A stretch of DNA of 12,149 bases from Deltaproteobacteria bacterium (GTDB taxonomy: Bacteria; Desulfobacterota; Desulfuromonadia; Geobacterales; Pseudopelobacteraceae). The translations under genes were made by a program, and so were the position numbers. Each line of letters begins with the position of its first letter. Positions within the stretch are counted from its first letter, which is position 1. The notes under the pieces are model-generated. The model saw only the letters and a list, made by a program, of their open reading frames with translations, did no database searches and was not told the DNA's origin. This document shows, piece after piece, positions 6,474-12,149 of the stretch. The DNA is taken from NCBI GenBank assembly GCA_016219145.1, contig JACRCG010000001.1, positions 1-12,149 of the forward strand, in the 5' to 3' direction.

Positions 6474-7606
6474 TTTTCCTCCTTGAGACTGATGGACGAA
6501 ATTTTAAGCCCGGATGAAATATTCAGCAGAATTCCGACCGCGAACAGGCTGATTACCAGCGAACTGCCGCCATAACTGATGAAGGGCAGCGCCAGCCCTT
6601 TGGTCGGAAGCAAGCCGGTGACGACCCCCATGTTGACCGACGCCTGTATGCCGAACAGTACAGCTATTCCGAGCGCCAGAAAGCGACCGAAGATGTCCGG
6701 CGCCGCTACGGCGATGCGCATGGCCCTTTGCACCAGCAGAAAAAACATGATGATGATTACAACCACCCCGATAAATCCCAGTACCTCGCCAATCACTGAC
6801 AGTATAAAGTCCGTGTGGGCTTCGGGCAGGTAGAACAGCTTCTGCTTGCCTTCGCCCAGCCCCTGCCCGAATAAGCCGCCGGTACCGAGCGCCAGCCAGG
6901 ATTGTATGATCTGGAAGCCGCTGTTCTGCGGGTCCTGCCACGGGTCCAGAAATGCCAGAATACGTCGTTTACGATAGGCAACATTCATCACCAGAAAGTA
7001 CAGAAAGGGCAGCGACATCAGAAAAATCGAGATGATATAGACCAGTCGCGTGCCGGCGGCAAACAGCATGATTATTGCGACAGCCGCCAGTGTAAGAGCA
7101 GCACCCATGTCCGGCTGTTTAAGCAGAAGTCCCAGGAGGATGACCAAAATCAGCATATAAGAGACGAATCCGGCACCCAGCTCCTTGATCTTGTCCTGCT
7201 TTCTGTCCAGCGAATAGGCCATGTACATGATCAGGGCAATCTTGGCAACCTCGGATGGCTGCAGGTTGAAGCCGGGCAGTCTGATCCAGCGCGAAGCGCC
7301 GCCGGCGCTGCCGCCGATCCCGGGAATCAGGACCATCACCAGCAGAACCAGGCATCCCAGGAGGATCGGGACAGCCAGCTTGCGCCAGAACTGATAATTG
7401 ATTCGCATGGCGCACAACATGACGCTAAAGCCGATCAAGGCAAATATCCCCTGTCGTTTCAGGAAGAAAAAACCGTCGTGAAAACGTTTGGCGGCCATGA
7501 CAGACGAAGCCGAATAGACCATGACCACCCCGAAACAGGTCAGGGCAATGGCCATCAGCATGATCACCAGATCGTATTCTTCCAGTTTTTTCAGCATCAG
7601 TTTCAT
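6470..7606 (-). CDS. ftsW: Septal peptidoglycan polymerase FtsW (SEDS family)
   Basis: FtsW is a multi-pass inner-membrane SEDS glycosyltransferase that polymerises lipid II at the septum with a class B penicillin-binding protein. From the ATG at 7606 the product is 378 residues with about ten hydrophobic segments. Family marks include VMVYSASSVMA near the N terminus, GGASRWIRLPGFNLQPSE, KQPDMGAAL, and the loop YLPEAHTDFILSVIGEVLG, which holds the aspartate known to be essential in SEDS enzymes. GLLPTKGLALPFISYGGSS follows near the C terminus. The frame stays open upstream to a GTG at 7657, but the extra residues (IAQKAGEYKIRPYG) are translated from a palindromic repeat, so that start is not accepted. 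The chosen ATG has a weak GGAA site next to the repeat. Its TGA overlaps the murG ATG. FtsW is preferred over RodA because of its position in the division cluster. Confidence 0.95.
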   Translation of the reverse strand: MKLMLKKLEEYDLVIMLMAIALTCFGVVMVYSASSVMAAKRFHDGFFFLKRQGIFALIGFSVMLCAMRINYQFWRKLAVPILLGCLVLLVMVLIPGIGGSAGGASRWIRLPGFNLQPSEVAKIALIMYMAYSLDRKQDKIKELGAGFVSYMLILVILLGLLLKQPDMGAALTLAAVAIIMLFAAGTRLVYIISIFLMSLPFLYFLVMNVAYRKRRILAFLDPWQDPQNSGFQIIQSWLALGTGGLFGQGLGEGKQKLFYLPEAHTDFILSVIGEVLGFIGVVVIIIMFFLLVQRAMRIAVAAPDIFGRFLALGIAVLFGIQASVNMGVVTGLLPTKGLALPFISYGGSSLVISLFAVGILLNISSGLKISSISLKEEK

Positions 7607-7615
7607 GGTTGTTCC

Positions 7616-7672
7616 GTAGGGGCGAATCTTGTATTCGCCCGCCTTTTGGGCAATCACAAGGATTGCCCCTAC
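7616..7672. repeat. Two-hairpin composite repeat (BIME-like) between murD and ftsW
   Basis: Two palindromic units face each other. The left unit (7616-7640) has GGGCGAAT and ATTCGCCC arms around a 5-base loop; the right unit (7648-7672) has GGGCAAT and ATTGCCC arms. A 7-base spacer GCCTTTT joins them, and the outer ends, GTAGGGGC at 7616-7623 and GCCCCTAC at 7665-7672, are exact inverted copies. It fills nearly all of the 62-bp murD/ftsW gap. The TAG at 7671-7669 that ends murD is part of the repeat end. The structure resembles paired REP elements (BIMEs); no transposase is present in the window. Confidence 0.85.
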
Positions 7673-9009
7673 AATGCCTTTACCGCCGCGATAAATCTCT
7701 GTGCCCGTTCCTCATAATCCCTGAACATGTCAAAACTGGAACAGGCCGGCGACATCAGCACGGTTCCGCCCGGCTCTGTTATCTCTGCCGCCAGCTGCAC
7801 CGCTTCTTCCAGAGTGGCGGCCCGGCGCGTGTCGGTCAACTGTCCCAATTCCAGCTCCATTCTTTGAGCAGCCTCGCCGATCAGGATCAGATGCCGCACC
7901 CTTTCACGCACCAGAGCTTCCAGCGGGGCGTAAGAGCCCCCCTTGTCCTTGCCGCCTGCGATCAGGGTGATATTCTCGAAGCTTTCCAGCGCTTTCTCGA
8001 CACTGCCGACATTGGTGGCTTTGCTGTCTTCGTACCAGCTGACGCCGTTCACCTCGCGCACAAATTCCATACGGTGGTGCAGTGCATCAAAGCAGAGTAC
8101 GGTTTCAAAGGAGTCGTCAGCGCGGCAGCCGAGCAGGAGGGCGCAGGCCAGGGCAGCCATGATGTTCTCCAGATTATGTACCCCCTGCAGACGGATGGCG
8201 GCGGTCGGAAAGCACTCTTCGCGTCTGTTGTGACGGTAGGTGATCACACCGTCATGGTAATAAATCCCCTCTTGCAGCTCCATTTTGCGGCTGAAGGGGA
8301 ACAGCTGTGCCTTGAGATTCCGGGTCTGAGCCCAGACCAGCTGGTCGTCGCGGTTTACTACGGCGAAATCATCCTCGGTCTGGTTTTCAAAGATGCGCAT
8401 TTTTGCGGCGATGTACTCCTGATAGCTCTGGTAGCGATCAAGGTGGTCTTCACTCAGATTAAGAAGCGCGGCTACGGTCGGGCGGAAGGAGTTGATCCAT
8501 TCCAGTTGGAACGAGCTGATCTCGGCTACCACCTGGTCCACAATCTGGTGTGATCCGGCCATTTCGATCAAGGGATTGCCGATGTTGCCGCCTACAAAAG
8601 TGTGGTAGCCGTTATGCTTGAAAATCGCGCCCAGCAGGGTGGTCGTGGTAGTTTTGCCGTTGGTGCCGGTAATGGCCGCCAGCGGAACATCTATAAAACG
8701 GGACGCCAGCTCGATCTCGCTGATGATCTCTATTCCGGATTGTTGCGCGGCAACCAGCTGCGGCAGATCCATCGGCACACCGGGAGAGACCACGATCAGA
8801 TCGCTGGCCAGAAATGTGGCTGGATTGTGCTGCTCCAGCTCCAGTGTGATTTCCATACCGGTCAGATCGGACAGCGGCCCGGCCAGTTCGCTTTGGCTTC
8901 GCATGTCAGTGACCGTGACCTGTGCACCCTTGGAAGCCAGAAAGCGGGCGCAGGCCACGCCTGTTTTTGCCAGACCGACGACCAGGATTTTTTTGTTGGC
9001 AACTTCCAT
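7669..9009 (-). CDS. murD: UDP-N-acetylmuramoyl-L-alanine--D-glutamate ligase
   Basis: MurD adds D-glutamate to UDP-MurNAc-L-Ala in the cytoplasm. The 446-residue protein has the N-terminal VVGLAKTGVACA (10-21), the P-loop ITGTNGKTTTT (113-123), EISSFQLE (163-170) and LNLSEDHLDRY (183-193). Further on are a lysine at 203 (AAKMRIF), the position usually carbamylated in Mur ligases, then HHRMEFV, SWYEDSKATN, GGKDKGG and the C-terminal SPACSSFDMFRDYEERA. The SPACSSFD signature and single glutamate-ligase pattern identify MurD among the Mur ligases. The start is the ATG at 9009, 12 bases after the pilZ stop, with an AAGGA site in between. The stop codon TAG comes from the end of the repeat that follows, so the last residues (AAVKAL) may have been set by the insertion. 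Confidence 0.97.
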   Translation of the reverse strand: MEVANKKILVVGLAKTGVACARFLASKGAQVTVTDMRSQSELAGPLSDLTGMEITLELEQHNPATFLASDLIVVSPGVPMDLPQLVAAQQSGIEIISEIELASRFIDVPLAAITGTNGKTTTTTLLGAIFKHNGYHTFVGGNIGNPLIEMAGSHQIVDQVVAEISSFQLEWINSFRPTVAALLNLSEDHLDRYQSYQEYIAAKMRIFENQTEDDFAVVNRDDQLVWAQTRNLKAQLFPFSRKMELQEGIYYHDGVITYRHNRREECFPTAAIRLQGVHNLENIMAALACALLLGCRADDSFETVLCFDALHHRMEFVREVNGVSWYEDSKATNVGSVEKALESFENITLIAGGKDKGGSYAPLEALVRERVRHLILIGEAAQRMELELGQLTDTRRAATLEEAVQLAAEITEPGGTVLMSPACSSFDMFRDYEERAQRFIAAVKAL

Positions 9010-9021
9010 TAGACGATGTCC

Positions 9022-9288
9022 TTAAAACTGAAACTGCAGCCCGATCTTGTCCCCGTTGCTGTAGATAATCTTGCCGGTGAACTCGCCCGGAATCAACAGC
9101 GAGTCGTTACCGATCATAAGGCTGCATGGAGCGCCGTTTGTTATGTCAATTTGCGGCTTGCTGAGCAGTACGATCGATGCGCCTGTGTTGGAGATGTTAT
9201 CCAGAATCCCCTTGTATTTCTTATCGCCGCACACCAGGAAACAGTTGTTGAGGCAATCGACCCGTTCGCTTTTTCTCTTGTCAGACAT
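9022..9288 (-). CDS. Small single-domain PilZ protein (predicted c-di-GMP receptor)
   Basis: The 88-residue product is a stand-alone PilZ domain. It has the two hallmarks of c-di-GMP binding: RxxxR as RKSER at residues 5-9, and [DN]xSxxG as NISNTG at 31-36. A closing strand KIGLQFQF at the C terminus matches the end of the PilZ beta-barrel. There is no signal peptide, membrane segment or second domain, so it should be a cytoplasmic adaptor that changes shape on binding c-di-GMP; partner and output are unknown. The ATG at 9288 has a GGGAGG site 6 bases upstream. It lies between mraY (60 bases upstream) and murD (12 bases downstream), which suggests co-expression with cell wall genes. The sequence looks more A+T-rich than its neighbours by eye, perhaps a later addition to the cluster. 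Confidence 0.88.
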   Translation of the reverse strand: MSDKRKSERVDCLNNCFLVCGDKKYKGILDNISNTGASIVLLSKPQIDITNGAPCSLMIGNDSLLIPGEFTGKIIYSNGDKIGLQFQF

Positions 9289-9348
9289 GGCATACCTCCC
9301 GAAAATATATTTTCATCCGGAAGTCTGTTGCTTCCGGTCTCGTCGTTC
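9289..9348 (-). promoter_or_regulatory. mraY-pilZ spacer with hairpin and 14-bp perfect palindrome
   Basis: This 60-base gap contains two inverted repeats. CCGGAAG (9317-9323) and CTTCCGG (9331-9337) form a perfect 7-bp stem with a 7-base loop. GAAAATATATTTTC (9301-9314) is a perfect self-complementary 14-mer that directly abuts the GGGAGG ribosome binding site of pilZ. Neither stem is followed by a T run on the minus strand, so a simple intrinsic terminator is not supported. The A+T-rich palindrome could be an operator, a -10-like region or an RNA hairpin next to the ribosome binding site; no good -35 element is visible. Confidence 0.55.
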
Positions 9349-10425
9349 CTACCTCATCTTTAACGTCGAAATCGCCACCAGAGCCAGGATGATCGAAATA
9401 ATCCAGAATCTGACAATGATCTTTGGTTCAGCCACCCCCTTCAGCTCAAAGTGATGGTGAATCGGCGCCATGCGAAAAATGCGCTTGCCCCTGAATTTGT
9501 AAGATCCGACCTGAAAAATGACCGACAGCGCCTCTACCACAAAAACACCGCCAACGATCACCAGCAGAATTTCCTGTTTGGTCAGCACGGCTATGGTTCC
9601 CAATGTCCCCCCCAGCGAAAGTGAGCCTACGTCGCCCATGAAAACATCGGCCGGGTATGAGTTGTACCAGAGGAAACCCAGCCCGGCTCCGACCATGGCG
9701 CCGCATACGATGGCCAGTTCGCCCGCGCCTACTACGCGCGGTATCTGCAGGTAGGCTGACAGGGTAGCATGTCCGGCAATGTAGGAAAAGAGCATGTAGG
9801 TGGCGGCGTTTATCGCCACCGGGCCGATTGCCAGACCATCCAGTCCGTCGGTCAGATTGACGGCGTTGCTGGCGCCAACGATAACCAGGGTTGCAAAGGG
9901 GATGAACCAGATCCAGAGATCGGGGTGAAAATTCTTGAAAAATGGAAAAAACAGCTCTTCATTGAAGCCTGGCTTCAAGAACAGAAACACAGCCACAGCG
10001 CCCGCCATCAGCACTTGCCAGAACATTTTCTGCCGTGCCGAGAGCCCTTTCGGGCTTTTTTCCACGACTTTCTTGTAGTCGTCCACAAAGCCGATCAGGC
10101 CAAAACCGATGGTGATGAACAGGACCGTCCAGACATAATGGTTGCTGAGATCCGCCCACAACAATGTCGGAATTACTATGGCGGCCAGGATCATCACACC
10201 ACCCATGGTGGGGGTGCCCTGCTTCTGGAGGTGCGATTCCGGGCCGTCAGTGCGGATCACCTGACGAGCCTGCATTGACTCCAGCTTGCGAATAATCCAG
10301 GGACCAAGCACGAAACAGACCACCAGAGCCGTAATCATGGCGTAGATGGTGCGAAATGTCAGATACTTGAATATGTTGAACAGCTTGACGTTGGTCGCCA
10401 GAGGATAAAAAATATGGTAGAGCAT
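9349..10425 (-). CDS. mraY: Phospho-N-acetylmuramoyl-pentapeptide-transferase
   Basis: MraY is the polytopic inner-membrane enzyme that transfers phospho-MurNAc-pentapeptide to undecaprenyl phosphate, making lipid I. The 358-residue length is standard. Motifs are GTPTMGG (70-76), FVDDYKK (113-119) with the aspartate pair at 115-116, NAVNLTDGLDGLA (187-199) with Asp193 and Asp196, PADVFMGDVGSLSLGG (258-273) with Asp265, and MAPIHHHFELKG (319-330), whose histidines are characteristic of MraY within the larger transferase superfamily. About ten hydrophobic segments are evident. The ATG at 10425 has AAAGGA upstream and begins 3 bases after the murF stop. Downstream it is separated from the PilZ gene by a spacer with two inverted repeats. 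Confidence 0.98.
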   Translation of the reverse strand: MLYHIFYPLATNVKLFNIFKYLTFRTIYAMITALVVCFVLGPWIIRKLESMQARQVIRTDGPESHLQKQGTPTMGGVMILAAIVIPTLLWADLSNHYVWTVLFITIGFGLIGFVDDYKKVVEKSPKGLSARQKMFWQVLMAGAVAVFLFLKPGFNEELFFPFFKNFHPDLWIWFIPFATLVIVGASNAVNLTDGLDGLAIGPVAINAATYMLFSYIAGHATLSAYLQIPRVVGAGELAIVCGAMVGAGLGFLWYNSYPADVFMGDVGSLSLGGTLGTIAVLTKQEILLVIVGGVFVVEALSVIFQVGSYKFRGKRIFRMAPIHHHFELKGVAEPKIIVRFWIISIILALVAISTLKMR

Positions 10426-10428
10426 GGG

Positions 10429-11826
10429 CTATTCCTTTGTTTTGTCTGTTGCCAGCTGCTTGAGCTCTGTTATCACATTCTCCATGGCCATACCGCGTGA
10501 ACCCTTGATCAAAAGCATATCATCCGGGCGCAGCGAACGGTGCAGAAGTTCCGCAATCTCGCTGTGTCTGGCGCAGGAGAATATCGCTTCGGGGGGCATG
10601 CCAGCCAGTCTGGCCCCTTCGGTTGCGTGAATGTTCATCAGTTTGCCCAGCAGATAGATTCTGTCGGCGTTTCTTGCGGCTACTGCTCCCACTCCGCGAT
10701 GCGCTTCGGCCGCATGTTCGCCCAATTCCAGCATGTCACCCAACACTACGATACGATGCCCTTCGGCGGCAATCTGAGACAAAGTCTCCAGGGCCGCCTT
10801 TGTGGATGCGGGGTTGGCATTGTAGCTGTCGTCTATGATCGTCACACCGTTGATTGTTTCCGGTTGGAAGCGCCCCTTGTAGGCAGAAAAAGTTTCCAGT
10901 CCGGCAGCTATGGTGGATAACTCTATCTTCTCCAGCAGGGCTGCTGTTGCCGCCAGAGCGTTGTACACGTTGTGCCGGCCGCAGACACGCAAATGCACTG
11001 ATATTTCGCCTTTCGGCGTAATAATCTGGAGCCGTTGCCCAGTAAGCCCCAGAACTTCAATCTCTTTGGCACGGACTTCGCCGCGGCTGATGCCGAAGCT
11101 GATACGCCGGGCCGAGGAGTTTTGCGGCAGGGAGGCTACGCGCGGATCGTCGGCGTTAACGACAGCCAGGCCGCCGTCGCTGATACGGAGCAGAAGTTCT
11201 CCCTTGGCGAATGCCACCGCCTCCACACTTCCCATACTCTGAAGGTGCGCCGGAAGCGCGTTCAGCACGATTCCAACCCTTGGCTGTGCGATCTCGGCCA
11301 GACGGTCGATCTCGCCCGCTTCGCTCATGCCCATTTCCAGTACCGCCCAGTTATGCTCGTTGCGGAGTTGAAACAGCATCTGCGGCAGGCCGATCAGGTT
11401 GTTGAGATTGCCGGATGTCTTCAGGCCCGGCCCGCTCAACTCAAGAATTGTCGCCAACATCTCTTTGACCGTTGTTTTGCCGTTGCTGCCGGTCACTCCG
11501 ATAACCGGAACATTAAAACGCCGCCGCCAGGCCGCTGCCAGGTCGCCCAGAGCCCGCAAGCTGTTTTTTACGGCGATGCAGGTAACAGATTCCGGAACGG
11601 TGTGGCTCTTGAGCCAGTTCTCCTCCGCCAGCACGGCGCTGATCCCCTTGCCGCCCAGGTCGGAAATGAACCTGTGGCCGTCGAAATGCTCGCCGCGCAG
11701 TGCTACGAAAAGCTCTCCGGGGCGTGCAGTGCGTGAGTCGGTGGATATGCCATCAACCTCGCCGGTAGCAGGGCCGATGATCCTCCCGCCGGTGGCGCTG
11801 GCAATTTCTTCGTAGGTCAGCATCAC
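10429..11826 (-). CDS. murF: UDP-N-acetylmuramoyl-tripeptide--D-alanyl-D-alanine ligase
   Basis: MurF adds the D-Ala-D-Ala dipeptide (made by Ddl, also in this cluster) to complete the UDP-MurNAc-pentapeptide. The 465-residue protein has the N-terminal substrate domain with ISTDSRTARPGELFVAL (27-43), GEHFDGHRF, the P-loop VTGSNGKTTVKEM (111-123), SGNLNNLIGLP (138-148), LEMGMSEAGEI (163-173), GRHNVYNALAA (283-293), IDDSYNANPAS (331-341), VLGDMLELGEHA (361-372) and the C-terminal IKGSRGMAME. SYNANP with GDMLELG is diagnostic of MurF. Two adjacent starts are possible: GTG at 11826, giving a GTGA overlap with the murE stop and 8 bases from a GAGGAG site, or ATG at 11823. Either way translation should be coupled to murE. 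Confidence 0.97.
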   Translation of the reverse strand: MMLTYEEIASATGGRIIGPATGEVDGISTDSRTARPGELFVALRGEHFDGHRFISDLGGKGISAVLAEENWLKSHTVPESVTCIAVKNSLRALGDLAAAWRRRFNVPVIGVTGSNGKTTVKEMLATILELSGPGLKTSGNLNNLIGLPQMLFQLRNEHNWAVLEMGMSEAGEIDRLAEIAQPRVGIVLNALPAHLQSMGSVEAVAFAKGELLLRISDGGLAVVNADDPRVASLPQNSSARRISFGISRGEVRAKEIEVLGLTGQRLQIITPKGEISVHLRVCGRHNVYNALAATAALLEKIELSTIAAGLETFSAYKGRFQPETINGVTIIDDSYNANPASTKAALETLSQIAAEGHRIVVLGDMLELGEHAAEAHRGVGAVAARNADRIYLLGKLMNIHATEGARLAGMPPEAIFSCARHSEIAELLHRSLRPDDMLLIKGSRGMAMENVITELKQLATDKTKE

Positions 11827-12149
11827 CTGGTAATCTCCTCAAAGGCGGCCGTCGCCTCTTCCCGGTCATCGAAATGCTGCTTGACTGTGCCGATGATCTG
11901 ATAGTTCTCATGTCCTTTTCCGGCCAACAGCACTACGTCGCCCGGCTTTGCGAGGCCAATGGCGAGGCGTATCGCTTCACGGCGGCCAGCCAGTACAATG
12001 AATCCTTTTTCAGTAAAGCCGTTCACCAGTTCTTCAAGTTTGTACTCGCGGATGACCCCACCCCCACCCAGACCCACCCCCCGTGGGGGAGGGGGGGTTG
12101 AGAGGTGACCCACGCCCAGCGGGGGCGGGGCCGCTGGGGTTTGGCCCGC
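11823..12149 (-). CDS. murE: UDP-MurNAc-tripeptide synthetase MurE, C-terminal part (5' end beyond the right edge)
   Basis: MurE adds the third residue of the stem peptide, usually meso-diaminopimelate in Gram-negative bacteria. Only the last 108 codons are visible, and the frame is open through the right edge. The recognisable part is the end of the C-terminal ligase domain: GRREAIRLAIGLAKPGDVVLLAGKGHENYQI followed by HFDDREEATAAFEEI; GDVVLLAGKGHE is a MurE signature. Upstream of IREYKLEELVNGF lie at least 32 residues that are almost all Pro, Gly, Leu, Thr and Val and match no MurE motif. They are encoded by a diverged copy of the 41-bp repeat plus another inverted repeat. The substrate-specificity motif DNPR, expected earlier, is not visible, so the diamino acid cannot be inferred. 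A GTG at 12113 is an internal codon. Confidence 0.9.
   Translation of the reverse strand, partial: AGQTPAAPPPLGVGHLSTPPPPRGVGLGGGGVIREYKLEELVNGFTEKGFIVLAGRREAIRLAIGLAKPGDVVLLAGKGHENYQIIGTVKQHFDDREEATAAFEEITR
12055..12095 (+). repeat. 41-bp palindromic repeat, diverged copy 3, inside murE
   Basis: Aligned without gaps to the murG copy this stretch matches at 33 of 41 bases, including ACCCCA, CCCCA, GACCC and the GGGGAGGG side. The centre has changed to CCCCCCGTGGGGG but can still fold, so pairing seems kept while the sequence drifted. It lies in the same orientation relative to its gene as the murG copy and in the same codon phase, giving PPPPRGVGLGGGGV in place of PPLQGEGRGGDGV. Confidence 0.7.
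12115..12138. repeat. Perfect 8-bp inverted repeat at the right edge, inside murE
   Basis: CCCAGCGG (12115-12122) and CCGCTGGG (12131-12138) are exact inverted copies around an 8-base G-rich loop. It lies 20 bases beyond copy 3 of the 41-bp element and is read through in the murE frame as part of a Pro/Ala-rich stretch. It may be a second repeat family, as in murG, but the window ends too soon to tell. Confidence 0.6.

Noticed and set aside
7607..7657. N-terminal extension of FtsW from GTG 7657
   Set aside because: The extra residues are translated repeat DNA (GEYKIRPYG), a frequent source of false extensions, and an ATG at 7606 matches the family's usual N terminus.
7609..8553. Plus-strand reading frame of 314 codons opposite murD
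   Set aside because: It is antisense to murD with no known motif, and it begins in the palindromic repeat.
9301..9314. sigma-70 promoter for pilZ using TATATT as -10
   Set aside because: No acceptable -35 hexamer lies at a suitable distance upstream; kept only as a palindrome of unknown role.
9317..9337. Rho-independent terminator after mraY
   Set aside because: The 7-bp stem has no following run of T on the minus strand, and co-directional genes of the same pathway continue downstream.
11823..12113. Separate small gene starting at GTG 12113
   Set aside because: The frame is open to the window edge and encodes the C terminus of MurE, so the GTG is an internal codon in the repeat-derived stretch.

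Overview
The window is a stretch of a bacterial dcw (division and cell wall) cluster with every gene on the minus strand. Read in the direction of transcription, from the right edge to the left, the order is murE (3' end only), murF, mraY, a small PilZ-domain gene, murD, ftsW, murG, murC, murB, ddl, ftsQ and ftsA (5' part only). There are no RNA genes, CRISPR arrays or transposase genes, and no plus-strand gene is supported; the long plus-strand reading frames are antisense shadows. The gene order, the protein sequences, the PilZ gene and the repeat style suggest a Geobacter-like member of the Desulfuromonadota. That assignment is inference from recall, not a database result.

The genes supply nearly the whole cytoplasmic and lipid-linked part of peptidoglycan synthesis. 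MurB reduces UDP-GlcNAc-enolpyruvate; MurC, MurD, MurE and MurF add L-Ala, D-Glu, the diamino acid and D-Ala-D-Ala (made by Ddl); MraY and MurG make lipid I and lipid II; FtsW polymerises at the septum; FtsQ and FtsA belong to the divisome. Most junctions are tight: murE/murF and ftsW/murG overlap, and murF/mraY, ftsQ/ddl, ddl/murB and murB/murC lie within a few bases. Looser junctions occur at mraY/pilZ (60 bp), murD/ftsW (62 bp), murG/murC (72 bp) and ftsQ/ftsA (33 bp), and the first three carry inverted repeats.

The unusual content is a set of short palindromic repeats, several of them inside essential enzymes and in frame. A 41-bp element occurs in murB and, in the opposite orientation, in murG (38 of 41 bases identical), with a diverged third copy in murE at the right edge. 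In murG it sits next to a second, different palindromic repeat, and together they add about 30 residues at the linker between the two domains. A separate two-hairpin element fills the murD/ftsW gap and supplies the murD stop codon. The other point worth attention is the single-domain PilZ protein (predicted c-di-GMP receptor) placed between mraY and murD.
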